Source of the DNA: Polytrichum commune
Lineage: Eukaryota; Streptophyta; Polytrichopsida; Polytrichales; Polytrichaceae
Assembly (NCBI GenBank): GCA_950295325.1
Contig: OX485805.1
Span: forward strand, 62,501 to 126,500
Length of the DNA stretch: 64,000 bases
Direction: 5' to 3'
A program made the position numbers and the translations under genes. Positions 59,961-64,000 of the stretch are shown one piece after another (positions within the stretch are counted from its first letter, which is position 1; every line of letters begins with the position of its first letter). The notes beneath the pieces are model-generated. The model was given only the letters and a program-made list of their open reading frames with translations. It made no database searches and was not told the origin of the DNA.

Positions 59961-60346
59961 AAAGTCTTTTCTTGCGCAGCCCACTTGCAGAGGTTTCCTA
60001 TTTATGATATGATTCATATTGATTTGTTTGTTGATCGATGTGTCCTTTTTTATTTGCATTCTCTGTTTTTGCATGATTTGATGCATATTTGGAGCTTGCA
60101 TAATTTTGGTCAAGTAGTGGATTTGGGAAACCGTTTCGCATAGATTGTGGCTGAGAGAATTATTAGAGGGGCCATGGCAAAGTGGTGATGATTATGATGA
60201 TTGGGAGGTTAACTGTCCATCGGATTACTATGTGTACCACCAGGGAAGAAAATAGAAGAAGTGGAGGGTAGATCAGCTACAGTTAAGGACCAAGGGTAGG
60301 GTAATTTGAGGATCACTACAAGGGAGGGAAGCTTAAGTTGAAGAGA
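59961..60346 (+). promoter_or_regulatory. Presumed 5' region of the APD-like gene
   Basis: Lies between the 433-bp repeats and the first coding exon. The start codon at 60347 is the first ATG in the open frame. No TATA box or other element stands out. Confidence 0.25.
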
Positions 60347-63300
60347 ATGGGGCATTTCGGAGGGGGAGGGGGAGGGTTTGGAAGTTCAAGTGGCGATGCT
60401 TTCAGTGAGTCAGGTAGGTCAGGCACATTTGGGTCTTCCTCCAACAACGATTCACGCTTTAATTACAGTGATCCTTATTACTACAACAATCAGCAGCAGC
60501 CATACAGGGGTCGTTATGGGGGCAGCGGCGGTGGCGGTGGCAGTCCTGATGTCAAATGCACAAAGTGTGCCTCCATCTTCCTCCCCTTCTTCACCGTCTT
60601 CGGTACTATCTTGAACTCCACCATTTTTTCACCATTGTTTTTCTAGTAAGTTATGTGGGTGCTAAATGGTTTGTTTTAGCTCTGCACCCACTTCTTGTAG
60701 GTTTTGAAACATGCAATTAGTGTGAGATGATTGCCAATTCCATATGGTCTTGTAGCCATTTGCTGCATAATTTTTGGAGCTCACAAGAGTATCTTATTCA
60801 TTGTCAAAGTGAAGATTTTTGTGGACATTAAGTGGTCATATAGGTCCTCCCCAATTATGTTGACTATTGAGCCTAAAATGGTTAACATATTTTGAGCACG
60901 TACTCCAATCCCTATTAAACATATGATGTCTTTTTGGTGTCTGTTTGTACATCCGCACCTAACCCCCCACCACTCAAATGTAGTTGTCTGATTAAAAAAA
61001 AGTGACCATGAAAGGTCCGCTTATTTTAATCCTTTGCCCTGGATCAGCACTAAGAGGTTCCTAACAGCCAGTCATGCCTGAACCTCATTAATGTAGCAGC
61101 AATTGACACTGAGAGTGTTGGATATGTGGCTTGGTTCTCAACAAAGGAACTTTATGGATGCTGTTTGGAGTGTTCAAATCAGACCAAGTGGAAATGGGAT
61201 TGAACTATTCACGTGTCATCAAGGCAAATTCTCTTTTTGTAAAGGGAGTTCAGGTAGGGATTCTTCCTACTCCAGAGGCTTCTTGAGGTTTTGCACAATC
61301 CTTAGTATGCAACAGACATTGTCCTGGAAGGTCAGTGTCTATATAGCTTATGTATACAAGACTTATATGGTTCATTTTATTCCGAGTTGGAAGATTGGTT
61401 CACTTTTTGAATAATGTCAGTTCAGTTCTTTCATTCAGATTGGAATCAATTCTCTCATCAGTCTACTTCTGCTCTCACCAACTGGTCATGACCAATCTGA
61501 CAGATACGAAATCTGAGGGACCCAGGTCCTGTGGTCTATGCTCTCTCCAAGGGGCCACCTCTCAGCGAAGTTATAGATTTTTCACAGGATCATCAAGCTG
61601 TGGTGCCACAATACTCTCATCAGGTATACTATGTCAAGTTCACTCTGGTTCTTCTCTTGAATGTCATTGCTTCCAGAGTTTCACAAAGTTTGGAGGTCAA
61701 GTATCCTAGAAACATAGATCGCTAATGACTGCTGTTTTCACATCACAAACTACTGGAGGCTAAATTATCACAGAAAACTTTGAAATAACATCATCAATTT
61801 CAACTTATGTGGTGATTATTACACTACTTTGTTATCCTCCTTTATTGTGTGTCACTTTATACTATTGAGAATAATTGTTTACATAATAAGAATACATATT
61901 CATTATACTAATTACACTATACACCGCTTGGTGTAATAACTACATTATATTCTACTTTCTGAAATTTTGTGATGCAAGCCTGGGACATCGGCCATTCTGT
62001 TGGTGCTATTCTTCAGGTTGGTGCTATTTTCATGCATTGCATGAAAAATATTGTTCATACGATTGTTCCAAAGTGACTGATGTACTTGTGGTTGCAGGAG
62101 TATGGGTTCTGGCTCAATAAAGGGTCGTCTATCAAGCTCTCATATGAAATGTTGGGTATCTCACAAAATTACCTTGTGCTCGCCTTCATTATAGGTACCT
62201 GACTGCATGATACCTATTGGCCTTGGTTCAGACATGTCTTGTTCATTTAAGTTTACTGTCTACCTTTACTGCCTTCGGGTCAAATTTATATTGTTATAGG
62301 TAGTCATCTTGACCATTTCGAACACTTAAATGTTAGGAACCAGAACAAGCAAGAGATTTATGGGTGCTAAATAACATAACAAAGCATTCAAATGTAAAAC
62401 TGATATTGGTTATGGTACAGGTGACTGATCTCTTGTAGCCTATTTATCCTCACAAAACTTCGTTCATGCCAGTATACAGTAGTACCATGATGGATTGCCT
62501 CTCTGCTCACAAGGCTGTTTTTTTGCAGGGAGGGATGGTTTGGAGGACTGGATTCGAGCACCTGAAACTCCAGCCAAAGCTCTAAAGTGGTATCGTATTC
62601 ATGGTACACTAGTGTGCCCTGTGCCATTGAGCACATTATGGCAATTTGGGTCAAATCTTAAATTTGCTAGAAAATCCTAAACCCCCAGAATTAAAACTGT
62701 AGACCTCAAATTAGCCAATGAATGTGCCCCTGACATCATGGAATCATGGATTCCTCTGGAGAGATTCATGTGTTGAGGAGCACTTTGTGTTTACTTTGGA
62801 CGCAATGTGATGATTTTATTTCTATGTATAAACCTGCTCAAGGGGTAACATAAAAGGCTAAGTATTTGGTGAATTACATTTGATTGCCACAAAGATCATT
62901 TGTCTTTATGATAAGTAGTTTCCAATGCTAAAAACATTTGGAATCTAGAACTTCTCAAGTGAATCTAAAATTGGGAAACCACCATGGTGCACTTGTCTGC
63001 ACTCCGAGTTTTTTGATGGTAAGAAAGTGGGAGACTGGCTTGCCAATCCAGGAGATGTCAACATCACTTTCATAAAAATCACTTAACAAGATCCTAAGTG
63101 TGAAAAACAAGTGCCATGAAGTTTGTTAACTTTTCCTACTGATGATTAAGAATGTTTTGCTTCCATTTTCAGTGGCTTGAAATTTTCTTGGGAGGGCATA
63201 TAGGAGGCCTGATCAGTACCCAATAAGTACATATATTTAGAACATGAAATCATCCTATCCAGTGTAGTAATGGATATGCTTCTGTGGGTTATGCAGGCAC

Positions 63301-63896
63301 TGGTGTCAAAGAGTTCTTTGCAGATAGGGATGCTGAGTATTTTATTGCCCTTGGCAATTTAAATCGAGTAGATACAGAGGTAAGATCTGTTCATGTACTT
63401 AGTAGGTATGTTTGCTTAATGAGTTTGCATGAATTTCTTTGTTCATGCATAAGAACCTCATCTTCAAGACTTTGCACATGGACTTTGTTGCATGTCTGTT
63501 TTCTAGTGGTAATTGTAACCCATTGTGATGGAACACAGGGTCTGGTGCTTTAGTACTAGGGCTTAGATGAAAATTTCATGAAAACTAAGTTGCATGCTAT
63601 TTCAGATCATGGACATTTCTCAGATCATGGGGGGATAGGCTTTTAGTATTAGTGCACATATGTTGGCTTCATGAAAACTTTTGGACAGAATTGCGACTCA
63701 TGGAAAAGGTTCATTGAATAATTATGTGGTTGTCTTGAAACAGTTTAGCGCACAATTAAAGATTCACAGCACACTCTATAACCCTAAAGATGCATATAAG
63801 AAGACAGCTTTTACATCTGAAATTGAGACATTCAGTTTTGCGGTCCCTCTTTTAGGGTCCAACTGTGCAGTGCTGACAACACCTAGTAAACCACAG
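60347..63896 (+). CDS. APD-like E3 ubiquitin ligase (RING, membrane), 5' part only
   Basis: Supported exons are 61504-61623 (NLRDPGPVVYALSKGPPLSE), 62098-62194 (EYGFWLNKGSSIKLSYEM), 62529-62603 (GRDGLEDWIRAPETPAKALK), 63297-63379 (EYFIALGNLNRVDTE) and 63744-63896 (FSFAVPLLGSNCAVLTTPSK), with matching phases 0, 1, 1, 0. This order, with LNKGS, Q/DGLxxWI, YYIAxGNLN and AVLTTP motifs, matches the luminal part of plant APD1-4 (aberrant pollen development) ligases. The first exon, 60347-60645, starts MGHFGGGGGGFGSSS and is Gly/Ser/Tyr-rich with a CTKC motif and a hydrophobic end; it stops at a strong A/GTAAGT donor. A middle exon near 61115-61235 is likely but its join is unclear. The second membrane span and the C-terminal RING finger lie beyond 64000. 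The family acts at endomembranes and in pollen mitosis in Arabidopsis; a role here is inferred. Confidence 0.68.
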
Positions 63897-64000
63897 GTAT
63901 GATTTGTTTTATTCAATTTACACAGTAGCCATCAGTTCAATCTTGGGAGTTTGATGCTTAACATTCAGTAAGTTGGGAGATTATTGGCAGCTATCCTTTG

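Noticed and set aside
61103-61414. Whole 103-codon frame as one APD exon
   Set aside because: Only its first part could be exonic; the rest runs through splice-like signals, and its phase does not fit the next well-supported exon at 61504.

Overview
The window is nuclear DNA of a streptophyte (land plant or charophyte alga). The evidence is multi-exon genes with GT-AG introns, an ATG7 fragment, an APD-type RING-ligase gene, plant hAT and CACTA (En/Spm) transposons, a CCCTAAA interstitial telomere tract, and telo-box and G-box promoter words. Genes are sparse and most of the window is repeats, so a large genome is likely. I could not name a species. All exon models come from reading frames, splice sites and remembered family motifs; no search was run.

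Left part (1-9 kb): a 188-bp satellite, ~450-bp tandem blocks with a GC-rich minisatellite, mostly non-coding DNA, and a small broken minus-strand gene (6.1-7.6 kb). Next comes hAT copy 1 (9.06-14.65 kb, 5'-truncated), then a decayed CACTA transposase (15.3-17.2 kb) and a two-exon DUF7869-type gene (18.3-21.4 kb, minus strand).

The centre (21.6-35 kb) is the most unusual part. A 22-bp palindrome (arm GTTTGGGTCG, two variable bases, inverted arm) forms a dense array at 21.6-22.5 kb. It recurs in the presumed 5' leader, introns and even one exon of a plus-strand gene at 27.7-33.6 kb. That gene joins a ParB/sulfiredoxin-like module to a C-terminal FCP1/HAD phosphatase-like domain. All its introns are phase 0, and two in-frame TAG codons interrupt it. 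I saw intact or near-intact copies of the palindrome only between 21.6 and 32.4 kb, with degenerate forms to 34.9 kb.

Right part (35-64 kb): an ATG7 fragment with introns, two frameshifts and a well-formed 246-bp MITE (35-bp inverted repeats, 9-bp target duplication); a reverse-strand copy of the satellite; a hairpin-rich array of 21-bp GGGGCC-headed modules (47.5-48.4 kb); full-length hAT copy 2 (48.70-55.40 kb) in inverted orientation; 433-bp tandem repeats; and the 5' part of the APD-like gene, cut by the window edge.

The two hAT copies have identical coding exons. The 8-bp target duplication is split between them: it flanks the 3' end of copy 1 and the 5' end of copy 2. This points to an inversion of the ~34 kb between them, or to an assembly flip.
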